Below are positions 16,625 to 25,220 of a stretch of DNA of 32,847 bases, in pieces. The stretch comes from Brachyspira sp. (GTDB lineage Bacteria > Spirochaetota > Brachyspiria > Brachyspirales > Brachyspiraceae). Position 1 is the first letter of the stretch, and every line of letters begins with the position of its first letter. The notes beneath the pieces are model-generated. The model saw only the letters and a program-made list of their open reading frames with translations. It was not told the origin of the DNA and made no database searches. The DNA is taken from assembly GCF_029258575.1 (NCBI RefSeq), contig NZ_JARHYI010000027.1, positions 1 through 32,847 on the forward strand, given 5' to 3'. The translations under genes and the position numbers were made by a program.

Positions 16625-16810
16625 ATGAAAAAATGGCTAAAGGAGTTGAACCTTCTTATTGTCCCAAAATTAAATTGCTGTTTGTGCCTAAAATATTATT
16701 TCAATAATAATAAACTAGATTCCATTTTATCCAGTATAGTGGTTTTAATATTATTTGCTGTTGGAATCTGTTCTTATTTTATATTTAATCTATGCTTTTG
16801 TCAATTCTAA
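16625..16810 (+). CDS. Possible cysteine-rich small membrane protein, 61 residues
   Basis: The frame starts ATGAAAAAATGG and has one hydrophobic helix (about 34-56, SILSSIVVLILFAVGICSYF) and six cysteines (C18, C19, C21, C49, C57, C59), far more than its neighbours. It precedes the copper ATPase on the same strand, and metal handling would fit, but that is speculation. There is no Shine-Dalgarno sequence. A second frame from ATG 16633 has AAAGGAG just inside it and encodes EPSYCPKIKLLFVPK, a zinc-ribbon-like scrap, so the locus may instead be a frameshifted small gene. The rest of the 452-bp spacer 16523-16974 holds only the copA promoter and dyad. Confidence 0.25.
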   Translation: MKKWLKELNLLIVPKLNCCLCLKYYFNNNKLDSILSSIVVLILFAVGICSYFIFNLCFCQF

Positions 16811-16887
16811 AAATATTATTTAATAATTAATATACCCGTATACCCTACTTGAAATTTATAACGAATTATGATATATTTATTGTTAGA

Positions 16888-16916
16888 TTGATTTAACTTT
16901 TATAAGCATATATAAT
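16888..16916 (+). promoter_or_regulatory. Sigma-70-type promoter of copA
   Basis: TTGATT (16888-16893), 17 bases, TATAAT (16911-16916). Transcription should begin near 16923. The leader of about 52 bases carries AGAGGG, 9 bases before the ATG at 16975. Confidence 0.75.
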
Positions 16917-16933
16917 AATATTATTATTATGCT
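16905..16933 (+). promoter_or_regulatory. Dyad over the copA -10 box, candidate operator
   Basis: AGCATA (16905-16910) and TATGCT (16928-16933) are perfect 6-base complements flanking 17 AT-only bases that include the -10 box and start site. The placement suits a repressor. No copper regulator gene is in the window, and the AT-only centre makes a chance match possible. Confidence 0.35.
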
Positions 16934-16974
16934 TTTTATGTAATAGTATTTTAATTTTAAGAGGGTTTTTATTT

Positions 16975-19251
16975 ATGAAAATGACATTAAAAATAGGTGG
17001 TATGCATTGTGCTGCATGTTCAAGAGCAGTAGAACGTGCATTGAAAAAAACAGATGGTATAGAAGATGCCAATGTAAATATAGCTACTGAAAAAGCAGTA
17101 TTTAATTACGATGAAAAAAAACTTCAATATAATGATATAGTAAATATTATAGTAAAGGCAGGATATCAGGTACTTGGTCAGGAGGAGGATCCTTCTGTTG
17201 TGAAGGCTAGGGAGATTAAGGATCAGAAAATAAGATTGATAGTTTCTGCTGTATTTTCTATACCTTTATTTTATATATCAATGGCACCTATGGTGAGTTT
17301 GGTAAAGTTTCCAATACCTAGTTTTTTGGTTCATCATATCAATCCTCAGGTTTTCTCTATAGTAGCTATACTTTTATGTGTACCTGTTATGTTATCAGGT
17401 TATAAATTTTATACATTAGGTTTTCCTGCACTTTTTAGAGGCTCTCCGAATATGGACTCTCTTGTAGCAATAGGTACAACAGCGGCTTTCAGTTATAGTA
17501 TCTATTCTACTATTTTATCTTTTATGGGTCTTAATCCTCATGGCGACAATTTATACTATGAATCAGCTGCGGTTATAATAACATTAGTACAGTTCGGTAA
17601 ATATTTAGAGGCTAGAAGTAAGGGAAAGACAGGTGAGGCTATAAAAAAACTTATGGGACTTCAGCCAAAAACAGCTACTATAATAAAAGATGGAGAAGAA
17701 AAAGAAATAAAAATTTCAGAGGTAAAAATCAATGATATAGTATTAGTTCGTCCTGGTGAGAAGATACCTGTTGATGGAGAAATAATAGAAGGATACAGTA
17801 GTGTAGATGAATCAATGCTTACAGGAGAGAGTATACCTGTTGAAAAAACTGTAGGGGATAAAGTTGTTGGTGCTTCTATAAATAAAACAGGAAGTTTTAA
17901 ATTCAAAGCTCAGAAAGTAGGAGCGGATACTGCATTAGCTCAGATAATAAAACTTGTAGAGGATGCTCAGGGTTCAAAAGCTCCTATAGCTCATATTGCA
18001 GATGTTGTATCATCTTATTTTGTACCTGCCGTAATAACTATAGCTGCAGTATCAGCGGTGATTTGGTTTATAGCTGTGCATGATTTTGTATTTGCTTTAA
18101 CTGTATTTGTATCGGTGCTTGTAATAGCATGTCCTTGTGCTTTGGGGCTTGCTACACCTACTGCTATAATGGTTGGTACTGGAAAAGGTGCTGAACTTGG
18201 CATACTTTTTAAGAATGCCGAAGCTCTAGAAGTATCAGGAAAAATAAATGCTGTTATGTTTGATAAAACAGGTACTCTTACAGAGGGTAAGCCTTATGTT
18301 ACTGATATTATTTCTAATGATAAGGATAAACTTCTTCTAATAGCGGCAAGTTCAGAAAATGGAAGCGAACATCCATTGGGTGAGGCTATAGTGAGAGAGG
18401 CTAAAGAAAAAAATATAAAACTTCTTAATATAGAAAATTTCAAAGCTATAGCTGGTTTAGGGATAGAGGTGTTTATTCATAATAAGAAAGTTTTGATGGG
18501 CAATGATAAATTAATGAAAAAAGAAAATATAAATATAGAAAATTATTATTCTGATATGGATAAACTTTCAAAAGAAGGAAAGACTCCAATGTATGTTGCC
18601 TATGATAATGAACTTTTAGGAATAATAGCTTGTGCTGATAAATTAAAACAGGAAAGCATTGAAGCTATAAAAAGACTTCATAAACTTGGAATAAAAACTG
18701 CTATGATAACAGGCGACAATAAAAACACTGCTAATTCAGTTGCCAAGGAAGCTGGAATTGATATAGTATTTGCTGAAGTTCTTCCAGAAGAGAAATCTAA
18801 TGAGGTGAAAAAACTTCAGGAGCAAGGTTTAACAGTTGCTATGGTAGGAGATGGTATAAATGATGCACCTGCTTTAACTCAGGCTAATGTAGGTATTGCT
18901 ATAGGAAGCGGTACAGATGTTGCTATTGAAAGTGCCGATATAGTTCTTGTAAAATCAAATACTAATGATGTTGTAACTGCTATAGAATTAAGCAAGGCTA
19001 CTATGAGAGATATTAAGCAGAATCTTTTCTGGGCATTCTGTTATAATGTTATAGGAATACCGATAGCCGCAGGAGTTTTACATATATTCAGAGAGCCTTT
19101 AATAGCTTCTTCTATAGGAAATTTTTTAGTTTCTATTATGGGAAGAGATTTACTTCTAAATCCTATATTTGCAGCTCTTGCTATGAGTTTAAGTTCTGTT
19201 TCTGTAGTTACTAATGCTTTGAGACTTAATTTCTTTAAACCAAGTAAATGA
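16975..19251 (+). CDS. copA: Copper-exporting P1B-type ATPase
   Basis: This 758-residue protein is full length for a one-HMA CopA. The N-terminal metal-binding domain has C12 and C15 (GMHCAAC). TGE is at 283-285, the membrane metal site C386-P-C388 is present, and the phosphorylation site is D430 (DKTGT). The HP pair is at 466-467 (SEHPLGEA) and the hinge GDGINDAP begins at 625. Helix residues typical of copper-specific members follow (CYNVIGIP and MSLSSVSVV). It pumps Cu(I) out of the cytoplasm using ATP. No CopZ chaperone or CsoR/CopY regulator is adjacent. It has its own promoter, with a dyad over the -10 box. Codon use shows more GCT, CTT and GGA than the hypothetical genes around it, as expected of a conserved, well-expressed gene. 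Confidence 0.95.
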   Translation: MKMTLKIGGMHCAACSRAVERALKKTDGIEDANVNIATEKAVFNYDEKKLQYNDIVNIIVKAGYQVLGQEEDPSVVKAREIKDQKIRLIVSAVFSIPLFYISMAPMVSLVKFPIPSFLVHHINPQVFSIVAILLCVPVMLSGYKFYTLGFPALFRGSPNMDSLVAIGTTAAFSYSIYSTILSFMGLNPHGDNLYYESAAVIITLVQFGKYLEARSKGKTGEAIKKLMGLQPKTATIIKDGEEKEIKISEVKINDIVLVRPGEKIPVDGEIIEGYSSVDESMLTGESIPVEKTVGDKVVGASINKTGSFKFKAQKVGADTALAQIIKLVEDAQGSKAPIAHIADVVSSYFVPAVITIAAVSAVIWFIAVHDFVFALTVFVSVLVIACPCALGLATPTAIMVGTGKGAELGILFKNAEALEVSGKINAVMFDKTGTLTEGKPYVTDIISNDKDKLLLIAASSENGSEHPLGEAIVREAKEKNIKLLNIENFKAIAGLGIEVFIHNKKVLMGNDKLMKKENINIENYYSDMDKLSKEGKTPMYVAYDNELLGIIACADKLKQESIEAIKRLHKLGIKTAMITGDNKNTANSVAKEAGIDIVFAEVLPEEKSNEVKKLQEQGLTVAMVGDGINDAPALTQANVGIAIGSGTDVAIESADIVLVKSNTNDVVTAIELSKATMRDIKQNLFWAFCYNVIGIPIAAGVLHIFREPLIASSIGNFLVSIMGRDLLLNPIFAALAMSLSSVSVVTNALRLNFFKPSK

Positions 19252-19260
19252 TGTTTTATA

Positions 19261-19292
19261 TAAATTAAGTTTTTGAATCATACTTACTCCTA
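19261..19292 (+). repeat. Partial copy of the G-box element tail
   Basis: TAAATTAAGTTTTTGAATC followed by ATACTTACTCC resembles the 3' part of copy A (14900-14931), TAAATTAAGTTTTAAAA then ATACTCACTCC. No G-rich boxes are present, so this is either a remnant or a separate small motif just after the copA stop. Confidence 0.35.
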
Positions 19293-19327
19293 AATACCGT
19301 AGTATAATTTTATGATTTTCATTGCTA

Positions 19328-19356
19328 TTGACAGATATATTTTAAAAATATATAAT
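19328..19356 (+). promoter_or_regulatory. Consensus promoter of the metNI operon
   Basis: TTGACA (19328-19333), exactly 17 bases, TATAAT (19351-19356): a perfect sigma-70 consensus. The leader would be about 78 bases, too short and too AT-rich to hold a recognisable SAM riboswitch. Strong expression is expected unless repressed. Confidence 0.85.
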
Positions 19357-19440
19357 TATTGGTATTAATTTTCATTTATCAAAGAATAAAATTATATTTC
19401 ACACAAAGTAATAATAAAATTTTAGGGTACAGGATAATAG

Positions 19441-20493
19441 ATGATAGTTTTGGAAAATGTCAGTAAGATATTTAAAACTGCAAAAAATAAACAGCTTAAT
19501 GCAGTTAATAATGTATCTTTAAAAATAGAGAAAGGCGAAATATATGGCATAATAGGTTTTTCAGGAGCTGGTAAATCTACTTTGGTAAGATGTATAAATT
19601 TACTTGAAAGACCTACATCAGGAAAAGTTTATTTAGATGATGTGGAATTAACATCTTTACCTCCTAAACAGTTAAGAGATACTAGAAAAAAAATAGGTAT
19701 GATATTTCAGCAATTCAATTTATTCGGTTCAAGGAATGTATTTAAAAATGTTGCCTATGCATTAAGATATAGAGGACTTCCTAAAGATGAGATAGAAAAA
19801 AAAGTAATGTATCTTCTTGAGCTTGTAGATATAAAAGATAAGGCTTATGTTTATCCTTCTCAATTAAGCGGTGGGCAAAAACAGAGAGTAGCTATTGCAA
19901 GGGCTTTGGCTAATGATCCGCAAATACTTTTATGCGATGAAGCTACAAGTGCCTTGGATCCTCAAACAACTTTTTCTATATTAAAATTATTAAAGAAATT
20001 AAATGAAGAGTTGGGACTTACTATAGTGGTAATAACTCATGAAATGAATGTAGTTAAAGAGTTATGTCATAAAGTTGCCGTTATGAATAATGGTAATTTA
20101 ATAGAAGAAGGAAATATATTTGAAGTATTCTCTCGTCCTAAAAATCAAGTTACTCAGGACTTTATAGATACTACTTCTAATGTATCAAAAATATATTCGC
20201 TAGTTGAAGAAAAACATAATATAACAAAATTAAAAGCTGGTGAATGTATAGTAAGATTAAAATATAAAAAAGAAAGTGTAGGGGAGGCTTTGGTTTCCCA
20301 TATTTCTAGAAAGTTCAATGTTGATGTTAATATAATATTTGGAAATGTTGAACTTATAGATGATAGTTTGCTTGGTGGTCTTGTTGTTATACTTCATGAA
20401 AAAGAGAAAGGAGGAATAACAGGTGCAATAGATTTCCTTATAGAACAAAATGTTGATGTAGAGGTGATAACAGATGCTAGATATTCTGAATAA
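19441..20493 (+). CDS. metN: Methionine ABC importer ATP-binding protein
   Basis: This 350-residue protein has Walker A GFSGAGKS (39-46), Q-loop in MIFQQFNLF, signature LSGGQ (142-146), Walker B LLCDEATSALD (D166-E167) and the switch His in VITHEMN. The C-terminal 85 residues (from about 265, LKAGECIVRLKYKKESVGEA) match the NIL regulatory domain, which in MetN binds methionine and inhibits transport when methionine is plentiful. The stop overlaps the start of metI by 20 bases, and the metQ-like lipoprotein genes follow. The only weak point is its ribosome binding site (AGGA). Confidence 0.95.
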   Translation: MIVLENVSKIFKTAKNKQLNAVNNVSLKIEKGEIYGIIGFSGAGKSTLVRCINLLERPTSGKVYLDDVELTSLPPKQLRDTRKKIGMIFQQFNLFGSRNVFKNVAYALRYRGLPKDEIEKKVMYLLELVDIKDKAYVYPSQLSGGQKQRVAIARALANDPQILLCDEATSALDPQTTFSILKLLKKLNEELGLTIVVITHEMNVVKELCHKVAVMNNGNLIEEGNIFEVFSRPKNQVTQDFIDTTSNVSKIYSLVEEKHNITKLKAGECIVRLKYKKESVGEALVSHISRKFNVDVNIIFGNVELIDDSLLGGLVVILHEKEKGGITGAIDFLIEQNVDVEVITDARYSE

Positions 20494-21154
20494 TTTAATA
20501 CCTAATGTTATGGCGGATTTGCCTAGACTTTATCAAAGCATAATACAAACTTTTGTAATGCTTTTTTATTCTGGTATAATATCATTTTTTGTAGGTGGTT
20601 TTTTAGGTATACTTTTAATAGTTACTAAAAGATTCGGTATTATGGAAAATATAATAGTATATGAAGTTTTGAGTAAGTTGATTAATTTTTTTAGGGCTAT
20701 ACCTTTTATCATACTTCTTGCAATGCTTGTACCTCTGACCAGATTTATAATGGGTACAGCTATCGGGGTAAAGGGAGCTATTATACCATTAATATTCGGA
20801 ACTGTACCTTTTTTTGCAAGACAGATAGAAAGTGCATTATCTGAGATTAATTCGGGATTGATAGAGGCTGCTCAGTCTATGGGATCATCTCCTATAGCTA
20901 TAATTTTTAGGGTATATTTAAAAGAGAGTATTGCCCCTATAGCTAGAGGAACTACTATTACAGCTATTAGTTTGATAGGTCTTACTGCTATGGCTGGAGC
21001 TGTAGGTGCTGGAGGACTTGGTACTTATGCTATACAATCTGGATATTATAGAAATAAATTAGATATTATATATGTATCTGTAATACTTCTTGTAATACTT
21101 GTAGGTATTATACAGGCTATAGGAAATTTTGTAGTAAAAAAGTCTACTCATTAA
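20474..21154 (+). CDS. metI: Methionine ABC importer permease
   Basis: This 226-residue inner-membrane protein has about five hydrophobic helices, the usual size for MetI. The cytoplasmic EAA loop that contacts MetN is at 131-150 (EAAQSMGSSPIAIIFRVYLK). FFRAIPFIILL (72-82) and the C-terminal GAVGAGGLGTYAIQSGYYR are hallmarks of D-methionine permeases. The start lies inside metN, with GAGGTGA (20461-20467) placed 6 bases before the ATG, so translation is coupled. It partners with MetN and the downstream lipoproteins, from which it is separated by a dead ldh relic. Confidence 0.95.
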   Translation: MLDILNNLIPNVMADLPRLYQSIIQTFVMLFYSGIISFFVGGFLGILLIVTKRFGIMENIIVYEVLSKLINFFRAIPFIILLAMLVPLTRFIMGTAIGVKGAIIPLIFGTVPFFARQIESALSEINSGLIEAAQSMGSSPIAIIFRVYLKESIAPIARGTTITAISLIGLTAMAGAVGAGGLGTYAIQSGYYRNKLDIIYVSVILLVILVGIIQAIGNFVVKKSTH

Positions 21155-21176
21155 TTTTTTATAAAAGTATTTAATT

Positions 21177-21497
21177 ATGGATACTATAAAAAGAAGAAAA
21201 GTTGTTTTAATAAGGCTTGGCATGTAGGATATGTTTTTGCTTCTTAGGGTTTAGTTGAATAGATTATTTATATTGATATAGATGAAAAGAAATCATTTTC
21301 TTATGCTTTGGATATATATGATTATTTAAATGTTAAATATGAACAAAATGATGTTTATGCTTCTGTATCTGCTTTGCTTGGAAGAAATAGTGTTGAAAAA
21401 ATTATTGAACTTAATATGAATGAAGAAGAGAAAAAAAATATTTGATGAGTCTTGTAATATTATGAAAACAAATTATGAATTATCTTTAACTATGTAA
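21177..21497 (+). pseudogene. ldh: L-lactate dehydrogenase relic with large internal deletion
   Basis: Joined across frames the text reads as both ends of an L-lactate dehydrogenase. The N-terminus KRRKVVLI.LGHVGYVFA.GLVE resembles the Rossmann 'KVaLIGaG.VGssyAfa...l..e', followed by IYIDIDEKKSFSYALDIYDY ('vviDin.eka.g.a.Dl.h'). It then jumps directly to the C-terminus, EQNDVYASVSALLGRNSVEK and IIELNMNEEEKKN, and after a frameshift to FDESCNIMKTNYELSLTM and TAA. A full gene has about 310-320 residues, and some 200 central residues, including the catalytic His and substrate Arg, are gone. There are two in-frame TAGs, one early frameshift and one late. It lies between metI and the first metQ and cannot be functional. 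Confidence 0.8.
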
Positions 21498-21514
21498 TAT
21501 AAAGAGGAGAACAT

Positions 21515-22315
21515 ATGAAAAAAATAATATTATTCTTATTTTCTATAATGCTTTTTATATCATGTTCAAATACGGATAAAAATGTTAATGTTATTAAAGT
21601 TGGATATATAGGAGAGTCAGATAGGGTTATTTGGGAAGAAGTGAAAAGACAGGTTTCCAATGATAATATTAAAATAGAATTAATATCTTTTGGAGATTAT
21701 TTGCTTCCTAATCAGGCTTTGAATGATGGAGATATTGATTTGAATAATTTTCAGCATTATGCTTTTTTCAATAATGAAGTTGAAACTAAAGGTTATCAAT
21801 TAACTGCTATAGCGGATACTTGTCTTGCTGCTATGAATATATATTCTGATAATATAACTAATATTAATCAATTAAAAGAGAGAGATAAAATAGCTATACC
21901 CAATGATCCTTCTAATGGTGGAAGAGCTTTAAAAGTTTTGGAGGCTGCTGGTATTATAAAATTAAAAGATAAATCTATACAAAATCCTGTTTTGAAAGAT
22001 ATAAAAGAAAATCCTCTTAATATAGAGATAGTTGAAGTTGATGCGGGAAGTATATACAGTCTTCTTCCTGATGTTGCTTGTGCTGTTATTAATTGTAATT
22101 TTGCTTTGAATTTCGGACTTAATCCTGATACTGATTCTATATTTAAAGATAATCCTACTAATTATAATGATAAGAATTATATAAATTTAATAGCATCAAG
22201 AACTGAAGATAAGGATAATCCTATATATAAGAGAATAGTAGAGGCTTATCAATCTGATGAAGTTAAGGAAATTTATAATAAAGATTTTAAGGGGGCTTAT
22301 ATAGCTGTTTGGTAA
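21515..22315 (+). CDS. metQ: MetQ/NlpA-family methionine-binding lipoprotein, copy 1
   Basis: The protein has 266 residues. The lipoprotein signal MKKIILFLFSIMLFISC places the acylated Cys at C17. The mature part is the NlpA fold that hands methionine to MetNI: VGYIGESDRVIW at the first strand, ISFGDYLLPNQALNDGDIDL, NFQHYAFFNNEVE, AIPNDPSNGGRALKVLE and YSLLPDVACAVINCNFAL are all family blocks. AGAGGAG lies 6 bases before the ATG. It is the first of four tandem paralogues. The cluster resembles the B. hyodysenteriae blpGFEA lipoprotein genes, and this copy would be in the blpG position if collinear (inference). Confidence 0.92.
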   Translation: MKKIILFLFSIMLFISCSNTDKNVNVIKVGYIGESDRVIWEEVKRQVSNDNIKIELISFGDYLLPNQALNDGDIDLNNFQHYAFFNNEVETKGYQLTAIADTCLAAMNIYSDNITNINQLKERDKIAIPNDPSNGGRALKVLEAAGIIKLKDKSIQNPVLKDIKENPLNIEIVEVDAGSIYSLLPDVACAVINCNFALNFGLNPDTDSIFKDNPTNYNDKNYINLIASRTEDKDNPIYKRIVEAYQSDEVKEIYNKDFKGAYIAVW

Positions 22316-22336
22316 TAATGCTATATATTATGATGA

Positions 22337-22489
22337 TATAAAAAATATTCAAATCTTGGTACAAAATCTCATGTGAATTTAGTAGTCAGCAGAGAGAAAT
22401 ATGAGAGAGGCAATATTTATAAGCTACAAGCAAAAATAAAAAATAAAATTAAAGAAAACAAGTTATCAGTTATTACCGATATTTATTAA
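22337..22489 (+). pseudogene. Short coding relic between metQ copies 1 and 2
   Basis: Fifty codons, open but without a start, end in a real-looking tail: LGTKSHVNLVVSREKYERGN, then IYKLQAKIKNKIKENKLSVI and TAA. The segment HVNLVVSREKYERGNIYK is reminiscent of YINLIVSRLED...VIYK in the neighbouring MetQ proteins, so it may be the last third of another decayed solute-binding paralogue. The match is short and I hold it lightly. Confidence 0.3.
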
Positions 22490-22507
22490 ACATAATTGGA
22501 TTTTATT

Positions 22508-23299
22508 ATGAAAAAAATATTATTAACTTTATCATTATTATTTGTATTTATATCATGCAGTTCTAAAAAAAATTATGAAGTAATAAGGCTTGGATATATA
22601 GGGGAATTTGATGTAGAGATATGGGAATCATTAGGCAGCGAATTGAAAAGTAAAAAAATAGTTTTAGAGTTAATACCTTTTTCTGATTATTCTGCTCTTA
22701 ATAGAGCATTAAACAGCAAATATATAGATTTGAATCATTTTCAGCATTATGCTTATTTTATTGATGAAACTAATAAAAATGATTATTATTTGGGTATTGT
22801 AGATAGAACTTTTATCGCTTCTATGAATATATATTCAAGAAATATTACTAACTTATCGCAATTGAGTTTGGAATCAAAAATAGCTGTTCCTAAAGATCAT
22901 GTGAATTTTTCAAGAGCTTTAAAAATATTGGAATCTGTTGGTTTATTGAAATTATATAATAATAATGATGTTAATTATAATTTTACAACTAATGATATAA
23001 TAGAAAATTCTTTAAATTTGGAATTGGTAGCTATTGATGCTAATAATATATATTCTGCTATATCATCTGTTGATGCTGCTATTGTAAATTATAATTATAA
23101 TTTTGATTTTAAAAATGAGAATGTTTTATATTCTGATGATCCTAGCAAATATTATTCTGATATGTATATAAATTTGATTGTATCTAGGCTTGAAGATGTA
23201 AATAATGTTATATACAAAATAATTGCAGATACCTATAAAAACAGAGTTAAGAAATTAGTTGAATCTGGTAAATTAAAAGGTATTATTCTTAATTATTGA
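22508..23299 (+). CDS. metQ: MetQ/NlpA-family lipoprotein, copy 2 (diverged)
   Basis: The frame extends to a TTG at 22496, but the ATG at 22508 gives a clean lipoprotein signal, MKKILLTLSLLFVFISC, with Cys at 17, so I use it (263 residues). It keeps the framework (LGYIGEFDVEIWESL, LIPFSDYSALNRALN, DLNHFQHYAYFIDET, AVPKDHVNFSRALKILE). It has lost residues constant in the other copies: PNDPSNGGRAL has become PKDHVNFSRAL, and the DVACAVINCN strand has become SVDAAIVNYN. A different ligand or relaxed selection is therefore likely. The ribosome binding site is poor (GGA only). It sits between copy 1 and the wrecked copy 3. Confidence 0.88.
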   Translation: MKKILLTLSLLFVFISCSSKKNYEVIRLGYIGEFDVEIWESLGSELKSKKIVLELIPFSDYSALNRALNSKYIDLNHFQHYAYFIDETNKNDYYLGIVDRTFIASMNIYSRNITNLSQLSLESKIAVPKDHVNFSRALKILESVGLLKLYNNNDVNYNFTTNDIIENSLNLELVAIDANNIYSAISSVDAAIVNYNYNFDFKNENVLYSDDPSKYYSDMYINLIVSRLEDVNNVIYKIIADTYKNRVKKLVESGKLKGIILNY

Positions 23300-23337
23300 T
23301 TTATTAAATTATTTATTATATAATATAAAATACAATA

Positions 23338-23733
23338 ATGAAGAGAATATTACTGGTATTTACTTTGATATTTGTTAAAACCTGAAACATGCAATTTCCA
23401 AAGTATAAATGATATAATAGAAAATTACCTTAATGTGGAAATAGTAGAAGTTGATGCTGGAAGTATATATAGTTTTCTTCCTAATGTTACTTGTGCTGTT
23501 ATCAATTGTAATTATGCTATAGATTTTGGGTTTAATCTGGTAGTTGATTATATATTTAAAGATGATTCTTCTATATTATACAGGAAATTCTTTCACTAAT
23601 TTGATAGCTACAATAACTGAAGATAAAGGATAATGAATTATACAAAAAAATAGTTGCTTCTTATCAATATGCTGAAGTAGAGAAGGTATATGCTAAAGAT
23701 TTTAAGGGAGTTTATTTACCTGTTTGGAAATAA
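23338..23733 (+). pseudogene. metQ: MetQ/NlpA lipoprotein copy 3, deleted and frameshifted
   Basis: It starts MKRILLVFTLIFVKT then stops. The signal peptide runs straight into sequence equivalent to residue 146 or so of copy 4 (KPETCNFQSINDIIENYLNV), so about 130 residues including the lipobox Cys are missing. The C-terminal half is still readable (VEIVEVDAGSIYSFLPNVTC, YAIDFGF). A frameshift near 23575 (ILYRKFFH versus IYTGNSFTN) and another near 23625 precede the tail DFKGVYLPVWK. Similarity to copy 4 is high throughout, so decay appears recent. An in-frame remnant of 75 codons (23372-23599) has no signal peptide and should not be taken as a gene. Confidence 0.85.
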
Positions 23734-23767
23734 TTAAAAATAATATAAATATTTTAAGGAGAGAAAA

Positions 23768-24583
23768 ATGAAAAAAATTTTATTATTAGTATCATCGCTT
23801 ATATTATCATTATCGATATTATCATGCGGACAAAGTTCTTCAGAAAATAATCAGTTGATTAAAGTTGGTTTTGCTGGGGAGTCTGATTATCAAATTTGGG
23901 ATCCTATAGTAGCAAAATTGGCAGAAGAAGGAATAACAGTTGAATTGGTATCTTTTTCTGATTACACTATACCTAATCAGGCTCTAAATGATGGAGAGAT
24001 AGATTTGAATGCTTTTCAGCATTATGCATATTTTAATGATGAAGTATCAAATAAAAAATATAATATAACTGCTATTGCTGATACTTATATATCGGCTATG
24101 AATATTTATTCTACTAATATCACTGATATTAAAGAATTAAAAAACTGAGATAAAATAGCTATACCTAATGATCCTTCTAATGGCGGAAGAGCTTTGAAAG
24201 TACTTCAGGCTGCAGGTCTTATCAAAGTTAAGCCTGAGGCAGGAGATACTCCAAGTGTAATTGATATAATAGAAAATCCTCTTAATCTTGAAATAATAGA
24301 AATGGATGCTGGTGCAATTTACGGTGTACTTCCTGATGTTGCTTGTGCTGTTATAAATGGAAACTATGCTATAGATTTTGGTTTGAATCCGGGTACTGAT
24401 TATATATTTAGAGATGATCCTTCTATTTACAGCGGAAAATCTTTTGTTAATTTGATTGCTGCAAGAACTAAAGATAAAGATAATGAATTATACAAAAAAG
24501 TAGTTGCTGTTTATCAGTCTGAAATAATAGAGAAAGTTTATAATGAGAATTTCAAAGGTTCTTATCTTCCTACTTGGAAATAA
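23768..24583 (+). pseudogene. metQ: MetQ/NlpA lipoprotein copy 4 interrupted by one TGA (BmpB/BlpA-like)
   Basis: This would be a perfect 271-codon gene but for a TGA at codon 127 (24146-24148). The context is ELKN-stop-DKIAIPNDPSNGGRA, where the family has 'K(D/N)GDKIAIPNDPSNGGRAL', so GGA has become TGA by one transversion. Everything else is intact: AAGGAG ribosome site, lipoprotein signal ending SILSC (C20), the core blocks FQHYAYFNDEV and DVACAVINGNYAIDFGLNPG, and the tail SYLPTWK. If collinear with blpGFEA, this is the position of BlpA, also called BmpB, the 29.7-kDa immunodominant lipoprotein of B. hyodysenteriae. It may be a true null allele or a sequence error. A strong terminator follows. 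Confidence 0.85.
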
Positions 24584-24614
24584 ATTAAATATAAAATTTA
24601 ATTGTTAAAAAATT

Positions 24615-24642
24615 AAGCCCTATATAATTTTATATAGGGCTT
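24615..24642 (+). terminator. Rho-independent terminator of the metQ cluster
   Basis: AAGCCCTATATA pairs with TATATAGGGCTT over 12 bp with a 4-base loop, then TTAT. The GCCC/GGGC core is exceptional for this DNA. It lies 32 bp after the metQ copy 4 stop. The preceding run TTAAAAAATTAA makes it weakly usable from the other strand too. Confidence 0.88.
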
Positions 24643-24813
24643 TTATAAAATATAAAAACTTGTTAAAGTTAATTACCATATTAATCTGTACAAATTCTTT
24701 TTGAGTTTTTTATTATTAATACTATAAACATATCATTTTGAGGTATATTATGAACAAGTAACAAGTCTAATATATAACAGCAGCACAATTACACCATATA
24801 TAATTTACCATAA

Positions 24814-24966
24814 TATATTTTAAAGTTGAAACTGAAAAATGTTCTTATAGAGCCTTTTATAAGACTTCAATATGATCAGGCATTAAAAACAAAAGATGAA
24901 AATGGAAAAGAATGGGCAGGAGAGAATTTTTATGTAACAGCATTCAATCAGGCAGAATTTCTATAG
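24814..24966 (+). pseudogene. C-terminal coding relic, possibly an outer-membrane protein
   Basis: A 50-codon open stretch without a start reads LIEPFIRLQYDQALKTKDEN, then WAGENFYVTAFNQAEF. After a one-base shift near 24956 it continues ISIAFNNRVI. Alternating polar and hydrophobic residues resemble barrel strands, and the sequence may be the end of a lost surface protein. I cannot name the family. The remaining parts of the 637-bp spacer 24584-25220 show nothing beyond the terminator at 24615-24642. Confidence 0.3.
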
Positions 24967-25220
24967 CATTTAATAATAGAGTAATACAGAACCTACACCA
25001 CCAAAATTCAACTAATTTTTTATATAGTTACATATTTTTAGAACAGTAAATATGCATTACAGCTGACAAAATGTTTTCTTTAAACTGATTAAATAAATAT
25101 TGATTTATAAGTTTTATTTTAAAAATTCTAAATAATACTAAAAGCTATAAACAATATGTTTCAGTTTACTATGATTTTATTATTCATTATGATAAAAATA
25201 AAATTAATTAATATGACAAA

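Noticed and set aside
19357-19440. SAM riboswitch before metN
   Set aside because: The leader is about 78 bases, almost all A and T, with no conserved helices or terminator.
23372-23599. 75-codon frame as an independent small gene
   Set aside because: It is the C-terminal part of the wrecked metQ copy 3, with neither signal peptide nor ribosome site.
24146-24148. TGA read as tryptophan or selenocysteine
   Set aside because: The family has Gly at this place, other genes here use TGG for Trp and end normally with TGA (for example the Dit-like gene), and no hairpin or Sec context is visible.
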